Below are positions 17,421 through 26,466 of a DNA stretch of 64,000 nucleotides, in pieces. How positions within the stretch are numbered: the stretch's first letter is position 1; the number at the start of each line of letters is the position of its first letter. The notes under the pieces are model-generated. The model was not told the origin of the DNA. It was given only the letters and a program-made list of their open reading frames with translations, and made no database searches. Position numbers and translations under genes: made by a program. Source of the stretch: Lederbergia galactosidilytica (lineage in GTDB: Bacteria; Bacillota; Bacilli; Bacillales; Bacillaceae_C); contig NZ_JAGGKH010000012.1 in NCBI RefSeq assembly GCF_017873565.1, positions 1 through 64,000 of the forward strand, read 5' to 3'.

Positions 17421-19212
17421 CGATTCCTACCCCCTTTTCTGGAATAAGCAATATAATTCTAGTGCCTTTACCTTCAGAACTATCAACTTTCATTTCAAAT
17501 TCTTTTCCAAAAGTCATCACTAATCGTTCATAGACATTCGATAATCCTATACTTGAGAAACTATTTTGATGTCGTTTCTTATCGCCTAATAGCTTTATAT
17601 TTTTTGGAATCTCTAATAATTTTTCTTTAACCATCCCTTGTCCATCATCTTCAATTTCAACAATAAACTTATCTTTCGTTGTTAATGCATGCAATGTGAT
17701 TGTTCCTGCTTTTTGATTTAAGCCATGTATAATAGAATTCTCAATAATTGGCTGCAAAATAAAACGCGGAATCGTATGCTGGTATGATTCATTAGTTATA
17801 TTTGTTATAAAGCTAACCTTTTCTTTCTGCCTCATATTCATTAAAAAGACATAATCGCTTACAATGCTAACTTCCTCTGCAAATGGGATCATCCCCTTCT
17901 GCGTATCAATCGTCATTCGTAATAATTTTGATAAGGAACTTATCATTTTTGCACTTTCCTTATCACCGTGTTTAAAAACTTTCATCCGAATAGAATTTAA
18001 TACATTAAAAAGAAAATGCGGATTTATCTGTGCTTGCAGCATCGCTAATTCAGCTTTTCTTTTTCTTGCTTGTGTAGCTTTTGTCTCCTTAATCATTTCA
18101 TTAATTTGGTCTAACATTCTGTCAAAGGATTGTGAAAAACGTCCAATTTCATCATTTGTTTGAATTTGAGATCGAACCGAAAGATTACCTGCTTGGACTT
18201 TCTCTACGACACTACCTAAATAGACTAACGGTTTTGTGATTCGATTGATGAAATAGGCTAAAATAACAAAGAAAATCGTAAAAAGAATAAGAAGTAGAAA
18301 AAATACCTTGTTAAAGATTGAATTAATATTTGATATTGCCTCCCGGTATGGTACTAATGATACTAACTTCCAGCGATTAAATGAGATATCTTTGGCTGTT
18401 AATAAGTAATGTTGATTTTCTATATCAATAATAGCGGTTTCATTTTTATTTAAACCGTTTAAATATGAAAAGGTCTTTCCAATTTGGTCGGTATCCCGAT
18501 GAGATAGAATTGTATTCTCGTCATTCACTAATAATATTTCCTCATCATTTAATCGATTATCAAAAATTTGACTGATTGTATTTTCAAATATCGTCACAAC
18601 AAGATACCCATAGATCTCTGAATTATTATTACGAAGCGTTCTGGCAACTGATAGTTGATACGGATTGGTTCCTTGATAAGATTGGAATACAGTGGGGGCT
18701 GTATCGATCCAAATAGATTCATAGCCATTTTTTGTATCCAATTGAGCAAACCAATCTTCCTGAAATATTTCTAATGGATTATAGTCAGATATCGAATAAT
18801 TCGTGTAATACTTTCCATTTTTTAATAGGATCGTAACCTGCGCTTTCTCCCCTACTAAAGTAATATTCTCAATCGTATTCATAACTGTCCGATCTTTTAA
18901 AAATTGTTCATACCCCTGATTACTCGAATCATCTTGTTCAGCTTTTTCTTTTAAAATAGCATTTAACTCAGTATTTAACTGTACAAAATTTGTAATATTG
19001 AGCATATCCTCTAATAGCTTTAAGACATATTCCTCTGCTAATTCAAGCTCTTTGTTTGCATTGGAAATAGCTTGTTCCTTCATTGCATCCTTCGTTAGAT
19101 AATTGTATATGGATAAGGTGATAATGACAGGTAAAACAATACAAATGACGGATGCTAGAATGACTTTATTCCGAAAGGATGGCAAGGCAAACAATCGAGT
19201 TTTTTTAAACAC
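17413..19212 (-). CDS. Sensor histidine kinase, YesM type
   Basis: The 599-residue membrane kinase has TM1 near residues 18-36, an extracellular Cache-like sensor of about 250 residues, TM2 near 300-322 (FFLLLILFTIFFVILAYFI), a HAMP linker and a His_kinase domain. The phospho-accepting His is in QINPHFLFNVLNSI, and ATPase boxes are ILQPIIENSIIHG and EDDGQGM. It probably senses an extracellular sugar or a sugar-loaded binding protein. It starts at GTG 19212 after AAAGGAG. A partial hairpin separates it from the binding-protein gene. Confidence 0.92.
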   Translation of the reverse strand: MFKKTRLFALPSFRNKVILASVICIVLPVIITLSIYNYLTKDAMKEQAISNANKELELAEEYVLKLLEDMLNITNFVQLNTELNAILKEKAEQDDSSNQGYEQFLKDRTVMNTIENITLVGEKAQVTILLKNGKYYTNYSISDYNPLEIFQEDWFAQLDTKNGYESIWIDTAPTVFQSYQGTNPYQLSVARTLRNNNSEIYGYLVVTIFENTISQIFDNRLNDEEILLVNDENTILSHRDTDQIGKTFSYLNGLNKNETAIIDIENQHYLLTAKDISFNRWKLVSLVPYREAISNINSIFNKVFFLLLILFTIFFVILAYFINRITKPLVYLGSVVEKVQAGNLSVRSQIQTNDEIGRFSQSFDRMLDQINEMIKETKATQARKRKAELAMLQAQINPHFLFNVLNSIRMKVFKHGDKESAKMISSLSKLLRMTIDTQKGMIPFAEEVSIVSDYVFLMNMRQKEKVSFITNITNESYQHTIPRFILQPIIENSIIHGLNQKAGTITLHALTTKDKFIVEIEDDGQGMVKEKLLEIPKNIKLLGDKKRHQNSFSSIGLSNVYERLVMTFGKEFEMKVDSSEGKGTRIILLIPEKGVGIDV

Positions 19213-19253
19213 ATAGGTAATCTCCTTTTACATAACATACAAAAATACGAAAA

Positions 19254-19286
19254 TACCATCAGTAATTTCGTATTTTACTGATGGTG
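19254..19286 (-). terminator. Hairpin between the binding-protein and kinase genes
   Basis: ACCATCAGTAA pairs with TTACTGATGGT around a short loop. Only a few Ts follow on the minus strand, so it may lower read-through or protect the 3' end of the upstream message rather than stop transcription fully. Confidence 0.5.
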
Positions 19287-19394
19287 AACCATTCTATATA
19301 GATCCCATGTTATAAAAATAATCATGAGCATGTCTAGTATCAATCTAGCTATGGGAGCAAACTGATACTAGACTCACCCATTCATCACAAGTGA

Positions 19395-20762
19395 TTAATT
19401 ACTTTCTAAAATTGCAGTCGCCTTTTTCTGCAACTCATCAATCGTCTTATCAAGATCTTGTTCACCATAAATGAGCTTCTCGTATTCATCATTGACAACC
19501 TGATAAATTTCCGCTTGACCTGCTACAGGTGGAATCAGCTTAGATGATTTCGCATTCGTTAACACATTAATAAGTGATTCTTTGTCAACTTTTTCAGGGC
19601 TAACTGTATCGTCTAAAATAGTGTCCACGATATCTGCAAACTCAGTTTCATCGACCCCATTCCAAGATGGTATATTTTTGCCTTGAACGACTTGCCCTTC
19701 CGTCGTATACCACCGAATAAATGTATAGGCCGCTTCTTTCTGTTTAGATTTTTCAGCAACCGCCATATAGTCTGTTGTCACTGGAGTAAATCCATTATTA
19801 TCACTACCTTCATTGTTCGGATAAGGAGCAACTCCCACTTCAAAATCTAATGGGAATTGATCTGTTCCACCAAGTTCAGTATTCATCCAACTACCAATTA
19901 GTAATAAACTAGCATCTTGGTTAAACCATTGATTACGATAATGAAGATTTTGGGATAAAATATCAGCATATGGTGTAGCCGATTTATCTTCTTTTTCCAT
20001 TTCCACACGCATTGCTAATGTTTTCCGGAACATGGGATCATCAAAGTTTGCTTCACCATTTTCCTTTACAAAGGTTGAATTTTCTTCTTTACTTGCAAGT
20101 GCTAGACTCATATATTCCATCCAGCCACCATTTTGTGGACCATGGAAGAAAGTGCCATAATGATCATCTGTTGTTAGTTTTTTAGCGTAATCTTGAAAAT
20201 CATCCCATGTCCATTCTGTTGGCACTTCAAGACCAGCTTCTTGTAAATGATCTTTATTAACGAGTACATACCAAGGATTAAACTTACCAGGTAGTGCATA
20301 ATAATGATCATTTAAAATGGTATTCACTTTATAATCTTCTTCCACTGAATAGCCATCTTCCTCAATAAATTCATCAATAGCAGCGACCATTCCTAAATCT
20401 ACACGCTCCGCGTAAGAGGCTGGATCACTGAACATCAGTACATCAAGCTGTGAACCGGAAGCAGCTTCTAGATCCAATTTTTGCAGGGCTTCATTTGTAT
20501 CCCCTTTTTCACTGAGGATCACTAAATCAACCTTAATATTCGGGTACTCCTCTTCAAAGGCAGCAATCGTATCAGACCAGTTATAAGAGGCCTCATTACC
20601 ATGTGTATGGAACTTAATTGTAACCTCCTCTTGATTATCTGAACCTGCTTGCTTTTTCTCTGAAGTATCTGTTCCTGCCTTTTCATTGTCGTTTGAATTA
20701 CAAGCTACCAAAATACCAGCTAGTAAAACGACTAAACACGCTAACCATATATTTTTTCTCAC
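19395..20762 (-). CDS. Extracellular sugar-binding lipoprotein (YesO-like)
   Basis: The 455-residue family 1 solute-binding protein has lipobox GILVAC, an acidic linker, and the fold start VTIKFHTHGNEASYNWSDTIAAFEEEYPNI. It follows the two permease genes and precedes the YesMN pair. GTG 20762 lies after a GGGGGG stretch. A catabolite-responsive-like site lies about 50 nt upstream, suggesting it has its own promoter. The substrate is unknown; B. subtilis YesO binds rhamnogalacturonan fragments, but no pectin enzymes are present here. Confidence 0.9.
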   Translation of the reverse strand: MRKNIWLACLVVLLAGILVACNSNDNEKAGTDTSEKKQAGSDNQEEVTIKFHTHGNEASYNWSDTIAAFEEEYPNIKVDLVILSEKGDTNEALQKLDLEAASGSQLDVLMFSDPASYAERVDLGMVAAIDEFIEEDGYSVEEDYKVNTILNDHYYALPGKFNPWYVLVNKDHLQEAGLEVPTEWTWDDFQDYAKKLTTDDHYGTFFHGPQNGGWMEYMSLALASKEENSTFVKENGEANFDDPMFRKTLAMRVEMEKEDKSATPYADILSQNLHYRNQWFNQDASLLLIGSWMNTELGGTDQFPLDFEVGVAPYPNNEGSDNNGFTPVTTDYMAVAEKSKQKEAAYTFIRWYTTEGQVVQGKNIPSWNGVDETEFADIVDTILDDTVSPEKVDKESLINVLTNAKSSKLIPPVAGQAEIYQVVNDEYEKLIYGEQDLDKTIDELQKKATAILESN

Positions 20763-20811
20763 AACAATCCCCCCTCATTTTAGCAGAAATGGTGTCTGCT
20801 GACACATCATC

Positions 20812-20825
20812 TGTAAGCACTTACA
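20812..20825 (-). promoter_or_regulatory. CcpA (cre)-like site upstream of the binding-protein gene
   Basis: TGTAAGCACTTACA matches the cre consensus TGWAANCGNTNWCA at all but one fixed position (A for the central G) and is a perfect palindrome. Repression by CcpA when glucose is present is inferred. Confidence 0.5.
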
Positions 20826-20912
20826 CGAGATTATAACAAACTGTAGTTTTTTGTAATGGCACTATTTTTACTTATATAGTTAATATTTTGACATTGCCAA
20901 ATGTACTAATAT

Positions 20913-21752
20913 TTACCCTTTTACACCTCCTAGAGCGATCCCTTCAATGACTTGCTTTTGCCCAATTATAAACACAATTAATAATGGGAGAATAGCAGAC
21001 ACAGCCGCCGCCATCATTAATGAATAGAACTCACCATTGATTGTTGTAAATTTTTGCATAGCTAACTGAATCGTATAAAGTTGATCTGTTCGTAAGAATA
21101 TCAATGGATTTTGATAATCATTCCATGTCCAGATAAATCTTAAAATAGCGTAGGTAGCAACTGCTGGGCGTACAATTGGCAAGGCAATCCGCCAAAAAAT
21201 CTTCCAGTGGCCGGCACCATCCATCTTAGCTGCATCAATGAAATCAGTTGGAATCCCCATAAAAAATTGCCGCAGCATAAATGTACCTAGCACACTAAAA
21301 CTTCCAAGTAAAATCAGACCAAAGTGGTTATCAAATAAACCAACACTTCTAAACATAAGAAATTGAGGAACTAAGCTTGCTTGCGGTGGTACCATATAAG
21401 TCGCCAGTACAATAATAAATAACCAACTTCCTGCTGGAAAGCGAACTTTTGAAAACCCATAGGCTGCTAGAGAAGAAACTGTACAAGATATTAAAGTTGT
21501 TAGAACCGCAACCTTAATGGAATTCCAATAATAGAGATAAAAAGGATAGTCACCAAACCATACTTCCCGGTAATTCTGAATGGCATTCCAAGTTTCTGGA
21601 ATCCATTGAATAGGATATTTAAAGACATCTGCCTCAATTTTAAAAGAAGTGGATAGCATCCAGAGGAATGGTAGTAGAAAAGCAATACTACAAAAGAATG
21701 TAACGGCTGTGACAATCAGCTTTTTCGCAATCAATGTTTTTGTATTCTTCAA
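20913..21752 (-). CDS. Carbohydrate ABC transporter permease (YesQ/MalG type)
   Basis: The 279-residue CUT1 permease has six transmembrane segments and the EAA loop DAAKMDGAGHWKIFWRIALPIV. The start is TTG 21752 after GGAGGGG. It is 13 nt downstream of the partner permease. A 150-nt gap separates it from the binding-protein gene. Confidence 0.9.
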   Translation of the reverse strand: MKNTKTLIAKKLIVTAVTFFCSIAFLLPFLWMLSTSFKIEADVFKYPIQWIPETWNAIQNYREVWFGDYPFYLYYWNSIKVAVLTTLISCTVSSLAAYGFSKVRFPAGSWLFIIVLATYMVPPQASLVPQFLMFRSVGLFDNHFGLILLGSFSVLGTFMLRQFFMGIPTDFIDAAKMDGAGHWKIFWRIALPIVRPAVATYAILRFIWTWNDYQNPLIFLRTDQLYTIQLAMQKFTTINGEFYSLMMAAAVSAILPLLIVFIIGQKQVIEGIALGGVKG

Positions 21753-21765
21753 GTTTTCCCCTCCT

Positions 21766-22710
21766 TTAATAATTCACCCATTTTTTCTGACCGAACCACT
21801 GTAAAATCGTGATTAAAAATACAAACAGAAATAATATGACAGCAATCGCAGAAGCATAGCCGATTTCCAATTTAATAAACGCTGTCTCATATAAATGCCA
21901 CACAAGCATTGTTGTTGATTTTAAAGGTCCTCCTGCAGTCAAGACAGCGATTAAATCAAATACCTTAAATGTTCCTATAATTCCTGTAATCAACAAGAAA
22001 AAAGTTGTAGGAGAAACTAATGGTAAGGTAATATTTTTAAACATATACCATGGGTTGGCACCATCCATCTCCGCTGCTTCATATAACTCCTTTGGAATTG
22101 ATTGCAAGCCAGCAATATAAACAATGAGATTAAAGCCCACCGAGATCCAGATATGAATGATCATCACCGAAATTAAAGCAAAACTCGGATCTGCTATCCA
22201 TGCAGGTGGATTTTCAATCCCTAATGACATTAGGACCTGATTAATCGGACCAGCGGAAGGATGAAATAGTACTTGCCAAACGGTTGCAATGGCTACAACA
22301 CTAGAGATATAGGGCATAAAGAAAGCCACTTTAAAATAATCCTTCAGATATACATGTTTATCAATAACAATTGCTAAGAAAATAGAGAAAGCCATAGTGA
22401 GAGGAACGGTTAAAATAAAAATAGCATTATTGAATAAAGATTTTATGAATACCTCGTCACCGAATAATTCTCGGAAATTTTGCAATCCTACCCATTTCAG
22501 GTTTTCCCAACCAGAAATAAATTTCCAATCCACAAAAGCAAGAACGAAGGTTGCTATCATAGGAAGGAGAACGATAACTGTTACGCCGAGTAACATTGGT
22601 GAAACAAATAAAGCCCCTGCTAAATTTTCATTTCTTTCAATTATTGCCTTTTTATTTACCTTTAACGGCAACGCTTTCGGATTTTTCTGTACCTCAAGAT
22701 TGTCTTTCAT
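21766..22710 (-). CDS. Carbohydrate ABC transporter permease (YesP/MalF type)
   Basis: The 314-residue CUT1 permease has a basic cytoplasmic N-terminus (LKVNKKAIIERNENL) and six hydrophobic segments. The EAA loop reads KELYEAAEMDGANPWYMFKNITLP. The start ATG 22710 follows AAAAGGA. It pairs with the YesQ-type permease. No ATPase is encoded in the cluster. Confidence 0.9.
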   Translation of the reverse strand: MKDNLEVQKNPKALPLKVNKKAIIERNENLAGALFVSPMLLGVTVIVLLPMIATFVLAFVDWKFISGWENLKWVGLQNFRELFGDEVFIKSLFNNAIFILTVPLTMAFSIFLAIVIDKHVYLKDYFKVAFFMPYISSVVAIATVWQVLFHPSAGPINQVLMSLGIENPPAWIADPSFALISVMIIHIWISVGFNLIVYIAGLQSIPKELYEAAEMDGANPWYMFKNITLPLVSPTTFFLLITGIIGTFKVFDLIAVLTAGGPLKSTTMLVWHLYETAFIKLEIGYASAIAVILFLFVFLITILQWFGQKKWVNY

Positions 22711-22775
22711 TCCTTTTCACCTCATTTTTCATCATTCCGTTAAACACATGAAGTGTTGATTACTTATCATAAGTG

Positions 22776-23411
22776 TCAATTGGTTACGACCATTTGTCCT
22801 TCATTTATTTTTCTGAATAAATGGTCTGAAAAGAACATTGTAATAAAACTTAAGCCACTTCCTAAATAGAAGAAGGAGATAACTGGGAAGATAAGACAAA
22901 TAAAAACGACTGATAGAACCGATCCAAACATGAGCAAAGTCCGAATGGGAAAGGATACCCCGAGAATAAGCGCAGATTTAAAGTACTGGAAAGTTGTATT
23001 TTTATATTGGACAACAAGTGGAAAAATGTACAACATCACAACCAATAATAAAATGCTCACAGTGATCAAGCTGCTTAAAAAAATATAAAGTATAACACCA
23101 TCAAAAGAACCTACTAGTCTAGTATCAATCACGATAAAGAGGCTGACGGTGAATAAGACAAGACCGATCTTATTCGCTTGCTTAAACTCTAATCGATAAT
23201 AAGCTAGGAAGGTAGGAAATACCGAAAAGTCATCTTCACTATCTAACCATTTCCGCATGACAGAATACATTGCTACAGTTGCAGGACCAAACCCAACTAT
23301 AATAAACCCAATGAAAGTGAAGATTATCCATAATAAATTTAGATAAGCCAATCGATACATCCACTCACAAACCTTATAGAGGCCCCCTGTTAACCCAGTT
23401 TGTAGATTCAT
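22776..23411 (-). CDS. YesL family (DUF624) membrane protein
   Basis: The product of about 211 residues has five or six hydrophobic segments and the DUF624 signature near the N-terminus (NLLWIIFTFIGFIIVGFGPATVAMYSVMRKWL). YesL-type proteins are encoded with YesMN sensors and CUT1 importers, but their function is not established. AGAGGTG lies 6 nt before ATG 23411, preferred over GTG 23420 and ATG 23417. It is probably the first gene of the YesL-permease-permease unit. Confidence 0.85.
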   Translation of the reverse strand: MNLQTGLTGGLYKVCEWMYRLAYLNLLWIIFTFIGFIIVGFGPATVAMYSVMRKWLDSEDDFSVFPTFLAYYRLEFKQANKIGLVLFTVSLFIVIDTRLVGSFDGVILYIFLSSLITVSILLLVVMLYIFPLVVQYKNTTFQYFKSALILGVSFPIRTLLMFGSVLSVVFICLIFPVISFFYLGSGLSFITMFFSDHLFRKINEGQMVVTN

Positions 23412-23571
23412 CTCCATCACCTCTTACACCATTTGAATTTTGACCCCTCTCTAACTTCAAATCTTACTAAACTGAATAAACATTAAAAATAGAATAATTT
23501 TACTATCCGCGATGTTTTTTTTACTTATATCCTTGGTCAATTTTCATATTGAGACAAAAACAAAAAAATTC

Positions 23572-23599
23572 TCTCGCAAAAAGCGAAAGAATTTTTTTA
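23572..23599 (-). terminator. Terminator of the glycerol dehydrogenase gene
   Basis: AAATTCTTTCGC pairs with GCGAGAGAATTT around AAAAA-type loop sequence, with T runs on both strands. Confidence 0.7.
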
Positions 23600-23632
23600 T
23601 CATTATTCATTTGAAACTTAGCTTGTTCGTTA

Positions 23633-24724
23633 TTATTTTTGTGCTAATTGATCAACCGCAATAATGGCATTGGCCACATCTTCAGCTGTAATATCTTCGG
23701 ACAAATTCCCCATTGTTTCTCCCTCTTGTATTGCAGCTTGTCCTACTTTAAGAAGATCTTCGTATGTTACTTCATCTAAATGCATTTCTTTTAATGTAGT
23801 TGGTAAGCCTAGTGCTTGATAAAACATAATGTATTTTGCTAGTTCTGTTTCTGGATGAAGCTCTAACATTAACTGGACAAGCGTTCCATAGGCTACTTTT
23901 TCTCCGTGAGTGAGATGGTGGATTTCTCCGTCTAGAACAGTAAAACCGTTATGGATCGCATGGGCGCCAGCTAATCCACCACTCTCAAAACCGAGTCCAG
24001 ATAATAAGGTGTTAGCTTCGACTACTGCTTCAACATGTTGTGTCACAACGCCCTTTTGAACGGCTTGATAAGCAGGAATTCCATAAGCAAATAAAGTCTC
24101 TTCACAAGCTTTTGCAATAGCCTTAGCCGCTATACTTGTTTTTCCACCAGCCATGGCTATCCCATTACTTTTAATGGTCGCTCTTGCTTCCACCCATGTT
24201 GCCATTGCATCAGCAATCCCTGAGGCAAATAATCGAGCTGGTGCTTTTGCCACAACTTCCGTATCAACCAATACTAAATCAGGATTTTTGGCGAAGAATT
24301 TGTATGATTCAAATACGCCAGCATCACTATAAATAACGGATAAGGCACTTGTTGGAGCATCTGTTGAAGCTGTTGTCGGTACAATTACCACCCCTGTATC
24401 CAAACCATCTGCAATCGCTTTTGCCGTATCGAGTGTTTTTCCTCCTCCCACTCCAATCACATAATCAACCTGATTCGCTTTTCCTTCTTCGACAATCCGG
24501 TGAATTTCATTCATAGAAGCTTCGCCGTTAAATTCGACAAAATGAAAATCAAGTTTCTCCTCCTGAAAGCCTTTCGTAATCATCTCTTTCGTAAGATCCC
24601 AAACAATATGGTCAGAAATGATAAGTGGCTTCTTTGCCATAGTTTTTACGTGAACCCCAAGGTCTCTAAGGGCTCCTTTTCCTTGGACATATTTATTAGG
24701 TGAAACAAAGATAATATTGGTCAT
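23633..24724 (-). CDS. gldA: Glycerol dehydrogenase
   Basis: The 363-residue iron-type alcohol dehydrogenase oxidises glycerol to dihydroxyacetone with NAD+. The NAD-binding [13 protein letters not shown] motif, the [16 protein letters not shown] block and the metal-binding histidines ([12 protein letters not shown] and [10 protein letters not shown]) are all present. The length equals typical GldA. ATG 24724 follows AAAGGAG. The product dihydroxyacetone could be used by DhaKLM encoded at 55.6-57.6 kb. The gene is flanked by a terminator and by an IS200/IS605-like element. Confidence 0.92.
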   Translation of the reverse strand: MTNIIFVSPNKYVQGKGALRDLGVHVKTMAKKPLIISDHIVWDLTKEMITKGFQEEKLDFHFVEFNGEASMNEIHRIVEEGKANQVDYVIGVGGGKTLDTAKAIADGLDTGVVIVPTTASTDAPTSALSVIYSDAGVFESYKFFAKNPDLVLVDTEVVAKAPARLFASGIADAMATWVEARATIKSNGIAMAGGKTSIAAKAIAKACEETLFAYGIPAYQAVQKGVVTQHVEAVVEANTLLSGLGFESGGLAGAHAIHNGFTVLDGEIHHLTHGEKVAYGTLVQLMLELHPETELAKYIMFYQALGLPTTLKEMHLDEVTYEDLLKVGQAAIQEGETMGNLSEDITAEDVANAIIAVDQLAQK

Positions 24725-24810
24725 TCTTCTCTCTCCTTTGAAAATAGTGGATATCTTATGCTTTAATCATAACATGTTCTCATTAATTTGTGAATAATTT
24801 CACATATGTC

Positions 24811-25181
24811 TTTAACAGATTTCCGAAAGAAGTCTCCATCTTCAATCGTGTGCAGGGCGTAGCCCAACGATAAGGTGGAGATGAAATTCGGTTGGCGTAA
24901 GCCAAAGTTACTTACTATTCATAAAAATCTGGTATAATAAGTACAAGTGTTCTCTGATAACTATATAGGGTGGCACAGAGAATCAAGTATACGGAAACCA
25001 AGTTGTCCTTCTGTGCGTAAAATATCCAAGGTAACGAACGAACCTTTGAAACTATCCGACATCTACCGCTGGACGGACGGCGGGAAGCAACGCTTTGGGA
25101 GATGGAAGGTTGCTTTCATCGTGGAACGGAGAAGCTCCCACTTCAAATTTTCGTTAGAAAAGTAAATGGTGAGTAGTTCAC
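24811..25181 (+). mobile_element. Non-autonomous IS200/IS605-like element, copy 1 (possible omega/reRNA locus)
   Basis: This 371-bp stretch is closely repeated at 62324-62688 with the same order of blocks from TTTAACAG to GAGTAGTTCAC. The left part folds into a long hairpin (TCTCCA...TGGAGA with inner ATCGT/ACGAT and GGGC-GTA-GCCC) and TTGGC-GTAA-GCCAA. A TGGTATAAT extended -10 lies at 24930-24938. The right ~240 nt holds conserved stems (GCACAG/CTGTGC, CCGC/GCGG, GCAAC/GTTGC) and ends in CTCCCACTT paired with a TGGTGAG stretch, then TTCAC. No terminal inverted repeats and no transposase frame are seen. Subterminal hairpins with a TTCAC-type right end fit an IS200/IS605 or TnpB-only element that lost its genes. 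The small open frame at 24947-25165 is probably not translated. Confidence 0.6.
24930..24938 (+). promoter_or_regulatory. Extended -10 promoter inside element copy 1
   Basis: TGGTATAAT. The matching position of copy 2 (62443-62451) reads TGATATAAT, so the promoter is preserved in both. Transcription would enter the right-end RNA-like region. Confidence 0.5.
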
Positions 25182-25308
25182 AAGCAATCTTATTGAGGCA
25201 AATAGACACTTAACCCTTATAAATGTTATAATACAGCTACCCTATTTGCTTCAATTAACAACTTTGTTTTATTATAGACGATCTTATTGTGATGAGGAGG
25301 ATGCAGAT

Positions 25309-25596
25309 ATGGAACCATCACTGAGTGGAGCTGGGTCCTTGTGGATTCAACACCAAGACCTAAGAATTCAAGTGACTTATCATATTTATAAAAAACATAC
25401 GGAAGCTTTCGCCAGTTATTACTACTGGGAAGAAGAAAGTATCGATGGGATGGGTGATCATCCAAAGGCGAAGCAGGCGATTATCGAAGCAATCGAAAAT
25501 CTTTTAGCTGAAATGGAAACTGCTGGTATGGAAGTGTGGACTACAACCCGACCATCCACTAATCAGAAGGTTAAATTCGTTATGTTTCAACCTTAA
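25309..25596 (+). CDS. Conserved small protein of unknown function
   Basis: The 95-residue product (MEPSLSGAGSLWIQHQDLRI...) has no signal peptide or membrane segment. GAGGAGG at 25294-25300 lies 8 nt before ATG 25309, decisive for the start although the frame is open upstream. The predicted fold is beta strands followed by an acidic helix (KAKQAIIEAIENLLAEMETAGM) and a C-terminal basic strand. I do not recognise the family. It follows an IS200/IS605-like element and has a terminator about 150 nt downstream. Confidence 0.65.
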   Translation: MEPSLSGAGSLWIQHQDLRIQVTYHIYKKHTEAFASYYYWEEESIDGMGDHPKAKQAIIEAIENLLAEMETAGMEVWTTTRPSTNQKVKFVMFQP

Positions 25597-25740
25597 GAGA
25601 TTGATAAGATAATGACGGTGACAAGCCCGTAGTTAAGTATCAATGGTGAAATCTCTATAAAATTACTACTCACTGATAAAGTTATAAAATAGAGTTGGGT
25701 CAAAAATACTTCACAAACCCATTTATTACGATAAACAAGC

Positions 25741-25784
25741 GACTCCATTTTGAAATAAGATTGATCAAAATGGAGTCTTTCTTT
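25741..25784 (+). terminator. Terminator downstream of the small protein gene
   Basis: GACTCCATTTTG pairs with CAAAATGGAGTC, followed by TTTCTTT. Confidence 0.7.
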
Positions 25785-25879
25785 ACAATGGTATTGTTCA
25801 ATTTTCATAAAAAATTTCATCAATTCCCCTGTTCTTCTTCAACATCCGCTTCCGATTCTTGAATAAACGATAGCCTATT

Positions 25880-26185
25880 CTAATTTTTATTATCAGGCGA
25901 TATTGTTGTTTCTCTTATTCCGTAAAATAGATATATAAAATAAGTGAGGATGGCCGTTATTACCCCCACAGCAAAGAGGATACTTCCAGCAATTACAAAG
26001 TTGTTTTTATGAGTTTCAAGCACAATCATGTATTGACTAGTATCAGCAATCCCCTCCACCTGATTTGCAAGCCAAATGTCTCCTAAGAAAGTTCCAAAGG
26101 AAACACTAGAAAACATCAACACTAATCCCACGATTACCAGTAAGGATGAAATAATTCCTAATACCTTAATAGATTCTTTTAACAT
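25880..26185 (-). CDS. Small two-TM membrane protein of unknown function
   Basis: The product of 101 residues has TM1 at about residues 8-28 (VLGIISSLLVIVGLVLMF) and TM2 at about 65-90 (FVIAGSILFAVGVITAILTYFIYLF), with an extracellular loop of about 35 residues and a short polar tail. AGGAGGGG lies just before two adjacent ATGs; the second (26185) has better spacing. No family is recognised and no operon partner is evident. Confidence 0.6.
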   Translation of the reverse strand: MLKESIKVLGIISSLLVIVGLVLMFSSVSFGTFLGDIWLANQVEGIADTSQYMIVLETHKNNFVIAGSILFAVGVITAILTYFIYLFYGIRETTISPDNKN

Positions 26186-26274
26186 CATACCCCTCCTAAT
26201 ATTCGTAACATTAATCCTTTTTAGAAGATTCGAATCAATTTGTAAAAAACACCAAAACGATAAGCCATCCTAGC

Positions 26275-26382
26275 AAATGGAATAGACGAGACTCCGGCGG
26301 GAAGTAAGAGATCAGTAAGGCAAGGCTCCGAAAGGCGGAGCCCGAGGAGACTTGACACTCGCCCGCGGAGCCTATTCCATTT
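26275..26382. repeat. Palindromic intergenic repeat (GGAATAGACGAGACTCC type)
   Basis: AAATGGAATAG (26275-26285) is mirrored by CTATTCCATTTT (26371-26382). Inside are GACTCCGGCGGG/CCCGCGGAG arms and a GGCTCC-GAAAGGC-GGAGCC hairpin. GC content is far above the surroundings. Repeats with the words GAGACTCC-GCGGG and CCCGCGGA are dispersed in many Bacillaceae genomes; function is unknown. Confidence 0.6.
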
Positions 26383-26466
26383 TCTTGTTTGTAGTTTGAT
26401 AAGTATTATTTTTATTTTGGAAACTTACCGGATGAAGCTGTTAATAACCCTCTACATTCTCCATTT

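Noticed and set aside
24947-25165. 72-residue open frame in element copy 1
   Set aside because: The corresponding frame in copy 2 is broken by indels while the stems are kept, which favours RNA over protein.
25593-25823. 76-residue minus-strand frame
   Set aside because: It crosses a terminator hairpin, lacks an RBS, and has no domain-like pattern.
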